From an uncultured Alphaproteobacteria bacterium (lineage in GTDB: Bacteria; Pseudomonadota; Alphaproteobacteria; Thalassobaculales; Thalassobaculaceae): a stretch of DNA of 59,297 bases. The stretch spans positions 1 through 59,297 of the forward strand of contig CALMRI010000018.1 of NCBI GenBank assembly GCA_937776645.1, in the 5' to 3' direction. Position numbers and translations under genes: made by a program. Positions 1 through 8,235 of this stretch are shown here, in pieces (the stretch's first letter is position 1; each line of letters starts with the position of its first letter). Under the pieces are notes generated by a model. The model was not told where the DNA came from. It made no database searches and was given only the letters and a program-made list of their open reading frames with translations.

Positions 1-344
1 AAGCCTCCGTTCGATCGTCTTGCAGGTTTGGCGAGCAAGCGAACGCTGGGTCACGGCCTGCAGTAACCCGTTGTCCGGCCCGACATACCAGTGCTCGCCG
101 GCCCGTAGCACCAGAGGCTGGCGGGCCGAGCCGACACCGGGATCAACAACACAAACAAAGACCGAGCCCTCGGGAATTCCCCTGCGTAGGCGGCCAACAG
201 ATAGCTTGAAAGCCGCGGATCAAATGCCGGCGCATCATGCAGCAGATCAATGATAGGAACCGAGCCGGCAATCCGGTGCAGCACCGCCTTCATCTGCCCG
301 ACATAGGGCCCGTGATGACCAAAATCAGTAAACAAAACAATCAT
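1..344 (-). pseudogene. SAM hydroxide adenosyltransferase (DUF62), N-terminal part, frameshifted
   Basis: The minus-strand start at 344 reads MIVLFTDFGHHGPYVGQMK, the characteristic N-terminus of the family that splits S-adenosylmethionine into adenosine and methionine (relatives of SAM-dependent chlorinase and fluorinase). Reading continues through LLHDAPAFDPRLSSYLLAAY to about position 175. There the frame is lost, and a second frame continues with VFVCVVDPGVGSARQPLVLR and WYVGPDNGLLQAVTQ, both typical of the same protein, up to the window edge. One extra C in the minus-strand CCC at 172-174 would restore a single frame. It is therefore either a one-base deletion (pseudogene) or a sequence error. 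The C-terminal part lies outside the window. Confidence 0.8.
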
Positions 345-532
345 GCCACCCCCATACGCCAAAGCGGAAACTGGCGATACTCCAGACCATAAGCCAAGCC
401 CGCCCGCGCGTCTTGCCGCGTGGCTGATGGGGGTGTGGCAGGTGATGCGGGTGTGCCGGGAAGCCTTGCGCGCGATGAATGCCTGCGCGCTCCAGTTGAC
501 GTTGCTGCCCAACCTGCCCATAACGACCTTCT

Positions 533-609
533 GGGCCTGTAGTTCAGTTGGTTAGAACGCGCCGCTCATAACGGCGTTGTCGCAGGTTCGAGTCCCTCCG
601 GGCCCACCA
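533..609 (+). tRNA. tRNA with anticodon CAT (Met, or Ile2 if lysidine-modified)
   Basis: A complete 77-base cloverleaf can be folded. The acceptor stem is 533-539 with 599-605, followed by A606 and an encoded CCA (607-609). The D stem is GTTC/GAAC. The anticodon stem is CGCCG/CGGCG around a CTCATAA loop, giving anticodon CAT at 567-569. The T loop TTCGAGT (587-593) is normal. The T stem 582-586 with 594-598 has two adjacent mismatches (C583-T597 and A584-C596), which is unusual. The CAT anticodon alone cannot separate elongator Met from Ile2. No clear terminator follows. Confidence 0.88.
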
Positions 610-858
610 ACATTTCAATAGGCTATAGATCATCCCTTTGGCTTAGGACTTGTTCTAAGTGCACATTAAGTGAAAGTGGGTAGATATCAGTTCGACCGTA
701 GCGGTCCCCCGCCGGCTGATATTGGCAAAGCTATCGAGGCGGGGGTGAATCTGCACTCCCGTGCGCGGAGTGGGCGCCCATGGCACGCGATGGACGGGTC
801 CTTGCCTTTGAGATGGTGGTATATGTCGAAGGTGCCGTGAGAGTTCTTCGAGGGGGCG

Positions 859-1366
859 GTGGGGCCGTTCGTGCTTGAAGTGGATGAAACCATCCGAGTC
901 CATCTGGACCGACGTGTCATTGTGGTCGGGGCCTCGGACAATTGGTTCTATCTTGTGGATTATCTTTTGGTAATTGCTGATTACCGCGCTGTCTGGCGTT
1001 CCGAACGAACAGGTCATTTGGCTGGAAGCGGATCAAGCGCGTTTTTGCCCGCGTGCCTTTTATATTTCCAATATCAATTCGGTCGAGAGTTCCCTGCATC
1101 CTCTTTCAATCAGCCTGCTTCAAGGATCATTTCCGGAAAGAATTTCGTCTGGCGTGGCGGGCACACGAGAGCGAAATTTTGTCAGCCGGGCGAAGGTCGA
1201 ACGGCGGCGTATGTTGAACGAGCATAAATTATACCTTGGCCTGACGCAGCGTGGGTTTTCGATTATTCATCCGGAAACCCTAGCCTTGATCGAGCAAGTT
1301 GATGTATTTCGCCGCGGCACGGGGTATCGCGGGAGCCCATGGTGCGGTCTCGTTGGCGCGGTCTAG
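859..1366 (+). pseudogene. Family 61 glycosyltransferase (DUF563) relic
   Basis: Two plus-strand reading frames carry parts of one protein. The frame at about 859-1010 gives VIVVGASDNWFYLVDYLL, resembling the early motif of family 61 glycosyltransferases, in which a conserved N-x-[FY]-H/Y-W-L segment precedes the sugar-binding core. The frame from about 974 gives VSRAKVERRRMLNE, then RGFSIIHPETLALIEQVDVF and a degraded GSPWCGLVGAV, where the family has its G-P-H-G-A-G-L motif. The loss of that motif and the frame change near 1010 mark a dead gene. Such enzymes add sugars to surface polysaccharide. An IS element begins 60 bases downstream. The assignment rests on motif memory only. Confidence 0.6.
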
Positions 1367-1425
1367 TCCAAGCGGCTGGAGCGGGTTCTAGAAATATCCT
1401 ACGCCCTGTCCTGCCCCCCTATAAC

Positions 1426-2587
1426 TGTGCCACGTAATTCGTGATATTTTACGAAGGTGTGGAGGTATTTGGATGGCAAGGAAGCGATATTCCGATGAAG
1501 ATGTATTGAACCTGCTGCGTCAGATAGAGCTCAGTCTGGCGTCTGGTAGCAGTGTAGAGATGGCTTGCCGATCAGCAGGCATCAGCGATGCAACATACTA
1601 TAATTGGCGCAAGAGGTACGGTGGGATGGGCAAGTCCCAGCTTCAGGAGCTCAAGGGCCTTGAGAAGGAGAACTCCCGCCTCAAGAGAATTGTTGCGGAC
1701 CTTGAGCTGGATAAGCTGATCCTGCGGGAGAGCCTCGATTATCTAAAGCCGAAGGTCTGACGATTGCCGATCTGCGTCAGGCCCTAATCCATGTGCGTCA
1801 GAAACTCGGATCATCCGAGCGGCGGGCTTGCAAAACGATCGGCGTGGCACGGTCCACACAGCGCTATGAGGCATCCCCTGAAAATGATGACAGCCTTCGG
1901 CTGGCTTTGATCAGATTGGCAAAGCAGTATGGCCGCTATGGTTACAGGAAGATTGCCGCGTTACTCCGCATTGAAGGCTGGCAAGTCAATCACAAGAAGG
2001 TAGAGCGGCTGTGGAGGGAAGAGGGTCTCCAGATACCGCAACGTCACAGGAAGCGGAAGCGCCTCTATCACAAGGACAGCTCTATCATCCGGCTGCGCCC
2101 CAAATATCGGAACCATATCTGGAGCATAGATTTCGTCCATGACAAGCTGGCCAACGGCCGGCCCTATAAAATGTTGACCGTGCTGGATGAATACACCCGC
2201 GAAGCTCTGTGCGTGGCCGTGAGGACTCGAATGGGCAATGCCGAGGTTCTGGAAGCCCTCTATCCGCTCTTCTTGAAACACGGCAGACCAGAGTTCATCA
2301 GATCAGACAATGGTCCTGAGTTCATCGCAGAGAACTTTCAGACCTGGCTTACCAAGGTTGGGATCAAGCCCATCCGTATCTATCCGGGGAGCCCCTGGGA
2401 GAACGGATACAACGAACGCTTCAACGGCACTCTGCGCAGGGAGGTTCTCAATGCAGAGTGGTTCACATCAATCAGACAGGCTCAAATCGTCATCGAAACT
2501 TGGCTGAAACAGTACAATCACATCCGCCCGCATCAGGCTCTGAACATGCGTCCACCGATGCCCGAGACCCTATCAGAAAGTGGTACA
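1426..2587 (+). mobile_element. IS3-family insertion sequence
   Basis: The element is about 1,162 bases long with two overlapping transposase frames. The ends are imperfect inverted repeats beginning TGT: the left end TGTGCCACGTAATTCG (from 1426) and the reverse complement of the right end, TGTACCACTTTCTGAT (ending at 2587), share TGT-CCAC-T. The three flanking bases differ (AAC on the left, TAG on the right), so no target duplication is visible. This could mean a rearrangement after insertion. The right side cuts the 3' part of a dctQ gene. IS3-family organisation is certain; the subgroup is not assigned. Confidence 0.88.
1473..1760 (+). CDS. IS3-family transposase OrfA
   Basis: This 95-residue protein starts MARKRYSDEDVLNLLRQIE. 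It has the usual OrfA layout: a helix-turn-helix of the transposase_8 type at about residues 10-50 (VEMACRSAGISDATYYNWRK), which binds the terminal repeats, followed by a leucine-rich coiled coil (about 58-90, ELKGLEKENSRLKRIVADLE) for multimerisation. The preceding GGTGTGGAGG is a good ribosome-binding site. The last codons, CTA AAG CCG AAG GTC TGA, overlap the orfB frame, which is open in the -1 register. This allows a fused OrfAB by -1 slippage near the AAAG at 1745-1748. The length is normal and the gene appears intact. Confidence 0.95.
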   Translation: MARKRYSDEDVLNLLRQIELSLASGSSVEMACRSAGISDATYYNWRKRYGGMGKSQLQELKGLEKENSRLKRIVADLELDKLILRESLDYLKPKV

Positions 2588-2590
2588 TAG
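1793..2590 (+). CDS. IS3-family transposase OrfB, DDE integrase domain
   Basis: This is the catalytic subunit, 265 residues from the GTG at 1793. The open frame reaches upstream into orfA, so the protein may be made only as an OrfAB fusion. It has an HTH_21 region (about residues 35-90, YGRYGYRKIAALLR) followed by an rve integrase core. The acidic triad is visible: D113 in IWSIDFVHD, D172 in IRSDNGPEF and E208 in ENGYNERFNG, with the 35-residue D-to-E spacing typical of IS3 elements. The stop codon TAG (2588-2590) lies immediately outside the inferred right terminus, so the last codons depend on the insertion site or the end is a few bases further out. The gene looks intact and possibly active. 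Confidence 0.95.
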   Translation: MRQKLGSSERRACKTIGVARSTQRYEASPENDDSLRLALIRLAKQYGRYGYRKIAALLRIEGWQVNHKKVERLWREEGLQIPQRHRKRKRLYHKDSSIIRLRPKYRNHIWSIDFVHDKLANGRPYKMLTVLDEYTREALCVAVRTRMGNAEVLEALYPLFLKHGRPEFIRSDNGPEFIAENFQTWLTKVGIKPIRIYPGSPWENGYNERFNGTLRREVLNAEWFTSIRQAQIVIETWLKQYNHIRPHQALNMRPPMPETLSESGT

Positions 2591-2965
2591 AACGGGGGCT
2601 TTACAGGCATAAACATAGGCTATTGAGAAATCAATCGAAGAAGCGCGTTGTATCATCGCATTTTTAGTGAGGAATATTCCTATATCGATAAACATTATCA
2701 TCAAAGAAATAATAATAATCTGTATTATTATTTGCAATAACTCGTTTTTCCAACCGTTTAGCGCGTCAGGCAGGGCTTGAATGGAGACCAGAGATCCCAT
2801 CCGGAAAGCCACGGGGGCGGCGATGAATGTCAGCCATACCATGAGGTATTTGGCAATTTCCTCGGACCAGGGTAGCGCGTCATCCAGCACATAGCGGAAA
2901 AACACACTGGCAAGAATAATCACGGTCATTACCGCCAGGATCGATACCGCCAACCACCGGCACAC
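2588..2965 (-). pseudogene. dctQ: TRAP transporter small permease (DctQ), truncated by the IS
   Basis: The minus-strand frame encodes a membrane protein with the DctQ signature: a first helix (LAVSILAVMTVIILASVFFRYV), then LPWSEEIAKYLMVWLTFIAA, a basic stretch, and a long hydrophobic helix (ELLQIIIQIIIISLMIMFID). DctQ is the four-helix subunit of tripartite ATP-independent periplasmic transporters for organic acids. The fourth helix starts (SIDFSIAYVYAC) but is replaced by IS sequence with an in-frame stop. No ATG exists in frame; the first usable codon is the GTG at 2965, and a TAA lies 13 codons upstream, so the N-terminus may be damaged too. The DctM and DctP partners are absent, presumably lost on the other side of the IS. 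Confidence 0.8.
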
Positions 2966-3105
2966 GGCGAGGATCGGCGTGTTGATTTGCCCGAAGTATT
3001 AATTCAAGCCGGCCGATAACATTTCCCATCTCGAAACTTCACCTCCTCCAAGGCATAATTAAGCAGAATTAAAATAAGAACCACTCATAGTGTACAATAT
3101 TTTTC

Positions 3106-3133
3106 ATTATAAAAATGTAGTTTAATATTAAAC
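3106..3133 (-). promoter_or_regulatory. Possible promoter and operator upstream of dctQ
   Basis: On the minus strand a perfect -10 hexamer TATAAT (3111-3106) lies in an AT-rich block. Just upstream is a perfect 14-base palindrome, GTTTAATATTAAAC (3120-3133), placed where a repressor would overlap the -35 region. No good -35 hexamer is seen at 17 bases, so this is only suggestive. Confidence 0.35.
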
Positions 3134-3155
3134 CTTCAACCGGTCGATATGTTCT

Positions 3156-3179
3156 CCATCGTCGTCAATTCGACGATGG
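3156..3179. repeat. Perfect inverted repeat, 9-base arms
   Basis: The arms CCATCGTCG and CGACGATGG flank the 6-base spacer TCAATT. No T-run follows on either strand, so it is not an obvious terminator. Its place upstream of the dctQ relic and 3' of the sulfotransferase relic leaves an operator or a remnant hairpin as options. Confidence 0.55.
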
Positions 3180-3227
3180 CAGTCTAACGACCGGCTGTCG
3201 CCGGGGATTAGCTTATGGCGACTTGGT

Positions 3228-3708
3228 CTAATGGATCGGGAGAGAAAGCGCGATAGGCGCTGCCATGGCGGTTAAAGGCCTGCACGATCGGCGCGATCGC
3301 GGCGGGGGCAACATCGGGCCGGCGGCTCGATCCGGTCGGCGGTCACCTGGCCATCCAGTGCCGGCCGTTCCGCAAGCAATTGTGGCCGTGGGGCACCAGA
3401 TCCCCGCGCAGCACCGCCATTGCGTCCCCCAACGCGGCCAGGAGAGAATCATGGAGACGGGATGGCGGTCGATGCCGAGGATTCGAAAATGCTGCAACGA
3501 AACAAGTTCCGGAAAACAGGTGAGATAGGGGCCGTTATGCTTAATACCGCGGGTGAAGTTTTCCGGCAGACAGTCAAGGAGCGCGCCGGCCAGGGTGGTG
3601 CCGCCGCGTGGTATGCCGGTTATCAGGATGCCGACGGGCAAAAACAGGCTTCAAGACCGACGATACCGCCGCTGTGATCGCCTGAGCTGGCGAGGTCAGC
3701 ACGGTCAT
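3228..3708 (-). pseudogene. P-loop sulfotransferase family relic
   Basis: The minus strand encodes VGILITGIPRGGTTLAGALL, the PAPS-binding 5' loop of sulfotransferases (G-x-P-R-[SG]-G-T-T), followed by FPELVSLQHFRILGIDRHPV, where RHP resembles the conserved region after the 3'-phosphate-binding motif. Beyond about 3,440 the frame turns into low-similarity arginine- and proline-rich sequence. Another frame there holds VLRGDLVPHGHNCLRNGRHW before a TGA. A possible original start, MTVLTSPAQAITAAV at 3708, is in yet another frame. Several shifts therefore break the gene. Intact relatives transfer sulfate from PAPS to sugars or small molecules; the acceptor is unknown. Confidence 0.6.
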
Positions 3709-3823
3709 TATTGTTTTCCAGAGTTTTACCCCCTGGGCGCTTTACCCGGGGGCCGGCGTTGCCGATATCCCCCGCCGCGGCCTACCCCCTCACGCCGGTC
3801 CAGCGGTCCAACCGGCACAGCGC

Positions 3824-4258
3824 TCAAACAGGTTCGGCGATAAACACCGGTATCCGTCGCTCGGCCTTGGCTTGGTAGTCGCTATAGGGCGGGAAGACGG
3901 CGGCGCTGGCGTCCCATAGGCGTTGCCGCTCGGGCTCGTCGGTGACCTCGCGGACCCGCATTTTGCTAACCTCGGTTTTGTCGCGTATTTCGACGTCGCC
4001 GTTGGCTCTCAGGTTGTAGACCCATACTGGGTTTTTCGGGCGTCCACCGTAAGAACCGACCAGCACATAACTGTTGTCGACCCTGACTCGCATCAGCGGA
4101 ATCTTTCGAATGCCACCGGTTTGGTTACCCATGTGGGTGACGATAATGCAGGGCATGCCGGTGTCTCGCAAAGTCGAGCCCTCGGTGCCGCCGCTGCCTT
4201 CATATAAGGCGACCTGGTCGCGGACCCAGTCCAGGGTGGGTGGAATGTAGTCTGCCAT
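3824..4258 (-). CDS. Deazaflavin (F420)-dependent nitroreductase family protein
   Basis: This 144-residue protein starts at 4258 (MADYIPPTLDWVRDQVALYE), preceded by a strong GGGGAGGG site. It matches the Ddn/DUF385 split-barrel family. After an N-terminal helix come IIVTHMGNQTGGIRKIPLMR (about residues 40-60), the conserved TxGRKSG-like cofactor-phosphate region, then YVLVGSYGGRPKNPVWVYNL (about 66-86) and a C-terminal domain ending in RIPVFIAEPV. Family members use F420H2 or flavin to reduce quinones, nitro groups or unsaturated compounds. It is monocistronic, between a sulfotransferase relic and a divergent Rieske gene. Whether this host makes F420 cannot be judged here. The family call is firm; the substrate is unknown. 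Confidence 0.88.
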   Translation of the reverse strand: MADYIPPTLDWVRDQVALYEGSGGTEGSTLRDTGMPCIIVTHMGNQTGGIRKIPLMRVRVDNSYVLVGSYGGRPKNPVWVYNLRANGDVEIRDKTEVSKMRVREVTDEPERQRLWDASAAVFPPYSDYQAKAERRIPVFIAEPV

Positions 4259-4494
4259 GAGGTTTCCCTCCCCAAAAGAAATACTGCTGAGGTGACGATA
4301 GCATCCCGTGGGCTGGGCGTCGGAAAATTTCTCCACTCAACTGGTGATTGTCAGCGGCTTGATTGTTCAGCCCCACCGAAGCAGTACCCCACCGAAGCCC
4401 ACGCCGTGCCAGAACCGGCTGCAGTGGTTGCCACTTGTATTGCCACTAATTCCAGCTCTACTCTTTGGCCTCCATTGTAAGGGACAATCGGACC

Positions 4495-5658
4495 ATGAAC
4501 TCGCTGTCGAGGCCATCGGTGGATATGACCGACCCTACACTGTATCAGGAGGTTCGCCGGCCCGCAGGTGAGGCAACCCCGCTTCCCAATTGGTGCTACA
4601 CCTCGGATGAATTCTATGCTCTGGAAATTGAGTATATCTTCAAGAAGGCGTGGAACTATGTCGGCCACGCATCGCAGATCCCGGCCAATGGCGACTTCTT
4701 CGCCCATGAGATAACTGGCATGCCGATTGTCATCGTTCGAGGCGTAGATGGGACTACCAGAGCCTTCCACAATGCCTGCCGGCATCGGGGCACGCCGGTC
4801 GCCTCGGGCGAGGGGAACTGCCGGCGCTTCACTTGCCCGTATCATTCTTGGACTTATGCTACCGACGGCGCGCTGGTCGCGACGCCGATGATCGAGGAAG
4901 ATGAGAGCTTGCAGCACGCGGCGTTGAGCCTGCTGCCGGTTCGCCTGGAATGCTGGCACGGGTTCCTGTTCGTCACATTTGACGATGCCGCGGAGCCGCT
5001 GCTTGACTGGTTGGGCGACCTGCCGAAGAATTGCACCGGCTACGGGCCGGAAAACATGGTGTGTACCCGCCGAGTTTCCTGGGACGTGGCGGCCAATTGG
5101 AAGTTGCATTTTGAGAATTTTAACGATTCCCTGCACATCCCCTTTATCCATGGCGGTACCTTGAACCGGCAAAAGGTCGCCGGGCGAAAGCGCTCCACCC
5201 ATGAGCAGATGCGCGGCCAGTGCATCACCCACTTCACCGAGCACGAAGGCAGTCGCGGCCTGATCCACGGTAAAACCGGGTTCGAGCCGATCAGCACCCT
5301 CAGTGGTCGCTACACCAAAGGCACCTATTACCCCTGCATCCTGCCGGGCACGATGATGGGGTGGACCATTGACTGCTTGTGGGTTTTCGAGCTGCACCCG
5401 ACCGGACCGCAAAGCGTACGGGTGGTTGGCGCTTCATTCTTCCCCGAGGCCTGTACCCGGCGCGAGGACTTCCAAGCGGTGGCTCAGAATTATTACGACC
5501 GCATGGACGCGATCCTGCCCGAGGACAATGCCGCGATCGAGCTTCAGCAAAAAGGCCTGCGGGTTCCGGTCCAGGCGGCCTCAAAGTTCACACATATGGA
5601 AACCCTCTGCCACGCCTTTGACAGCTGGGTCGTTGATCAGGTGGTGGCTAGGTCGTAG
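4495..5658 (+). CDS. Rieske non-heme iron oxygenase, alpha subunit
   Basis: This 387-residue protein is the terminal oxygenase of a ring-hydroxylating or related monooxygenase. The Rieske [2Fe-2S] ligands are C95 and H97 (NACRHRGTPV) and C114 and H117 (TCPYHSW). The mononuclear iron site is in FENFNDSLHIPFIH, with H214 and H219 and the bridging D211; the third ligand is probably the Asp in ILPEDNAAIELQQKG near the C-terminus. The start at ATG 4495 follows AAGGGA; a TTG (4465) and an ATG (4525) are alternatives. No reductase or small subunit is adjacent, so electrons must come from elsewhere. The divergent neighbour is the nitroreductase-like gene. The substrate is unknown. Confidence 0.93.
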   Translation: MNSLSRPSVDMTDPTLYQEVRRPAGEATPLPNWCYTSDEFYALEIEYIFKKAWNYVGHASQIPANGDFFAHEITGMPIVIVRGVDGTTRAFHNACRHRGTPVASGEGNCRRFTCPYHSWTYATDGALVATPMIEEDESLQHAALSLLPVRLECWHGFLFVTFDDAAEPLLDWLGDLPKNCTGYGPENMVCTRRVSWDVAANWKLHFENFNDSLHIPFIHGGTLNRQKVAGRKRSTHEQMRGQCITHFTEHEGSRGLIHGKTGFEPISTLSGRYTKGTYYPCILPGTMMGWTIDCLWVFELHPTGPQSVRVVGASFFPEACTRREDFQAVAQNYYDRMDAILPEDNAAIELQQKGLRVPVQAASKFTHMETLCHAFDSWVVDQVVARS

Positions 5659-5734
5659 ATTTGGCGAAGGGGGACGGGGCACCGTCAGGCTATCCACTGG
5701 CTCGACCGCTAAAACACCTCGCCCAATAGGTTGA

Positions 5735-5968
5735 CTATGCGTCTGCGTTCTTCATGACGCTGGCGACGAGGCCATAGGTTTCAACCCAAGCGGCCTTGAC
5801 CTCCGGGGTGAATTCCTTGCCAAGGCCTTTGGCCAGGGTGTCCAACAGGGCTTGGCCAACGAGACCATATTGCGCGCTCTTCCGCGCGCCCCCTGTATCA
5901 TTCCGAATCCGCTTGCCACCCACCCGAATCTAGGTCGGGATGTGTGCGATGTCAGATGTTTTTGCCAT
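5735..5968 (-). pseudogene. Globin relic (bacterial hemoglobin type)
   Basis: The minus strand ends with YGLVGQALLDTLAKGLGKEF followed by TPEVKAAWVETYGLVASVMK, the H helix end and C-terminus of single-domain bacterial hemoglobins. Upstream in the same frame is a short start, MAKTSDIAHIPT (ATG at 5968), then a TAG. The heme-binding core with the proximal and distal residues is missing, so an internal deletion has joined the two ends. Intact relatives bind oxygen or detoxify nitric oxide. Confidence 0.75.
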
Positions 5969-6126
5969 TACGCTTAAAAGAAAAGTTTTGCTTAAGTCTT
6001 AACAACCATCATTTTCATGATCCGCGCGGAAGCGAATAGAAAAAATTGTGGTTTTCACATAGAGACATGTCCGCCATCCCAGGCGGGTCGCAAGATGGCG
6101 GCGCCTGTTTTACGCAGCGATTTTCT

Positions 6127-6384
6127 TTACGCGTCGACTTTTGCCAAATGCTCCGAGGCGCTGAAATACGGGAGATTGTCGCGAGACGAGCAGCCCAGTA
6201 TCGCCAGGCGTTCAGCTATTTTTAGGGCCTTGGTATATTTTCGCTCTATTTCCGTAGCCGAGCACTTTTCCAAGACCTCGCCGCAGAGCGAAATGCCGTA
6301 GTGGGATTGCAAGGTGCGGATATGTTTGCCGCCAAGCATGGCGTCGGCAATGATGGCGATATCAAACGAATTCTGCTTCACCAT
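6127..6384 (-). CDS. Small hypothetical protein, companion of the helicase
   Basis: This is an 85-residue protein from the ATG at 6384 (MVKQNSFDIAIIADAMLGGK); a TTG at 6405 would extend it and overlap the helicase gene. It lies directly downstream of the helicase stop (7-base gap) in the same direction, so they are probably co-transcribed. It is mostly helical by eye, with a lysine-rich stretch (ATEIERKYTKALKIAERLAI). No membrane segment, signal peptide or known motif is recognised. Base composition is lower in GC than the metabolic genes nearby, as for the helicase. A role linked to the helicase is plausible from position only. Confidence 0.55.
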   Translation of the reverse strand: MVKQNSFDIAIIADAMLGGKHIRTLQSHYGISLCGEVLEKCSATEIERKYTKALKIAERLAILGCSSRDNLPYFSASEHLAKVDA

Positions 6385-6391
6385 TTGAATT

Positions 6392-7969
6392 TTATGATCC
6401 GACAAGATAGCCGCGAATTTTAGCCTCCCCCGCTAAAATAAGATCCCAGAACTCTGATTCAGAATCTGTTTTATGGCAGGAAACCTGGGCAAATGCCATG
6501 CAGAACGATAGGAAAATCTTTTCCTTCGGCTCGGCGGATTTCCAGGCGGTGCCGCCTAGCGTGCTCCAGATTGAGAGATTGATTTCGCCGTATAGGACCT
6601 GCAGGCGATCAACAAACAATCGGCGCACGCCGATCTCGTTTGGCGCGTCCTCAAATTTTTGTTCCTGGAATATGTCGATGGCCGAAATCGACCCACACAC
6701 CGGACAGTGGGAGTCGGCATAAATCGCTTTTTTATAGATGTGGGAGCAGCGTCTGCCGTTCGGCAGTTTGTTTTCACACAACAAATACACGAATTCGTTG
6801 GTTTTGGCGGCCTGTTCCTGGCCAATCCAATTGAAGCGGTTCTTGAATTGCTCAAAGGAACGTCGGTGGCTCCACAGAGTCCATTGCAGTTTCTCCACCG
6901 GGCCAAAGGTGCTCCAGTTGGAGCTAACATCGATGACAATGCATTTTTCTTTGCCCGGCGCCGACCGCAGCCCGCGTCCAACGGTCTGGCCCCAGAGCAC
7001 TTTTGACAGGGTAGGGCGAAGGTGGACGATGATATTGCATTGCGGATTATCCCAGCCCTCGGCAAGGACGCCCACTGAGACCATGGCCTCAATTTCCCCG
7101 GTTTCATGCTGGGCCAGAAGGCGCATTCTTTCGTTGATCGGCGTGGTGGCGGTGACGATTGACGCAACGACTCCCGACGATTGAATTTTGTTCAAGGTCA
7201 CCCGGGCGACGGTGACATCCGGGCAAAACCATGCTGAAATTGGTTTTGGGGTGACGTTCTCACGCTCTTGCGCGTAGGCGTCCAATGCATAGTCGATCAT
7301 CGAGGATTTCACGATCGCCGGTGCCAGTTTGGCGACTGGAAAGTCGCCGGAGCTGATGTCGATGGTACTCAGATCCAAGTCATGGACGAAATGCGGACGG
7401 TAGACCGGTGGCACCAGGATGCCCTCAAGGATCAGATTTTCGATATCCGCACAGTCAATAATCGCATCAAAAGCAAGATTGAGTTGATCTTTCTGGTCAC
7501 CGGTCCGCCGTTCCGGAGATGCGGTCAGGCCGATGAATTGGGCGGTCTTTTTCCCATTTTCCTCGAAGTTTTTGATGATCTCTTTATAGCTTTTCCCGTT
7601 CGGCGAAACACGGTGCGCTTCATCAACGATGATCAGATCGGCCATCGCGATCGCATCGGCTAGCAATGTCATTGCCCGTATATTGGTCGATAGTAAGATG
7701 TCGTAGCCGTCAAACGCTGGCGCGGTATCGCTTACCGTCAGTTTATGGACTCGATGTTTGGCGCTGAGTGCGCGCTCAAGCTGTTCCAGCAGCACCAGGC
7801 GATGGCACAGGACGAGGATTTTCTGCCCCGCATAGAATTGTGCGACGATCTCGCTCGCCAGGACCGTCTTTCCCGCCCCAGTCGGTGCTTTGAGGATAAA
7901 TCGCCGATGTTTCTCAACGATCGATGGAAATTCATCGATGATTTTTTGTTGCCAATTTCGAAGGCGCAT
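6392..7969 (-). CDS. SF2 DEAD/DEAH-box helicase with C-terminal zinc ribbon
   Basis: This 525-residue protein starts at ATG 7969 (MRLRNWQQKIIDEF); an upstream ATG at 8008 is possible. Superfamily 2 motifs are complete: Walker A APTGAGKT (28-35), DEAH (116-119), LTASPER (148-154), motif V VLAEGWDNP (301-309) and motif VI QTVGRGLRS (328-336). Four cysteines at 398, 408, 422 and 425 (LLCEN, RRCSH, HCPVCG) form a likely zinc ribbon. The layout resembles the UvrB/RecG-like ResIII helicases found in phages and restriction or defence modules. No nuclease or methylase lies beside it, only the small downstream ORF. Lower GC than its neighbours suggests acquisition by transfer. An ATP-driven role on DNA or RNA is expected. 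Confidence 0.92.
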   Translation of the reverse strand: MRLRNWQQKIIDEFPSIVEKHRRFILKAPTGAGKTVLASEIVAQFYAGQKILVLCHRLVLLEQLERALSAKHRVHKLTVSDTAPAFDGYDILLSTNIRAMTLLADAIAMADLIIVDEAHRVSPNGKSYKEIIKNFEENGKKTAQFIGLTASPERRTGDQKDQLNLAFDAIIDCADIENLILEGILVPPVYRPHFVHDLDLSTIDISSGDFPVAKLAPAIVKSSMIDYALDAYAQERENVTPKPISAWFCPDVTVARVTLNKIQSSGVVASIVTATTPINERMRLLAQHETGEIEAMVSVGVLAEGWDNPQCNIIVHLRPTLSKVLWGQTVGRGLRSAPGKEKCIVIDVSSNWSTFGPVEKLQWTLWSHRRSFEQFKNRFNWIGQEQAAKTNEFVYLLCENKLPNGRRCSHIYKKAIYADSHCPVCGSISAIDIFQEQKFEDAPNEIGVRRLFVDRLQVLYGEINLSIWSTLGGTAWKSAEPKEKIFLSFCMAFAQVSCHKTDSESEFWDLILAGEAKIRGYLVGS

Positions 7970-8235
7970 TATTTTCCAATCGCAGAAACGCGGCGGTGAT
8001 TGTCGCATAAAACAAAGGCCGGGTCTTGCAATGCCTTCGCAGGTCGATGAATCGCCGCACTTGACGACGCGCGTGCAGCGGATTTGCTGATGGCTGGAGG
8101 CGTTCGATGGGCGTTGACCAGTTGACGGCCAGCGATGGCTCGGAAAACATGGGATGGATAGAGAATAATTCGGTTTGACGCAACCGGGGGGCTTAACGGT
8201 CGGCTTGTATCCTCATGGCGGCTTGCCGCGCGGCT

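Noticed and set aside
533..609. tRNA as an attachment site of an integrated element
   Set aside because: No integrase gene and no second copy of the tRNA 3' end were found nearby; the altered T stem alone is not enough.
3729..3752. GC-rich hairpin CCCCC-T-GGG / CCC-GGGGG as a terminator of the nitroreductase-like gene
   Set aside because: There is a bulged base, and no T-run follows on the minus strand.
4351..5412. 353-residue minus-strand frame opposite the Rieske gene
   Set aside because: It is the antisense shadow of a clear Rieske oxygenase; no domain, no ribosome-binding site, composition typical of a complementary frame in GC-rich DNA.
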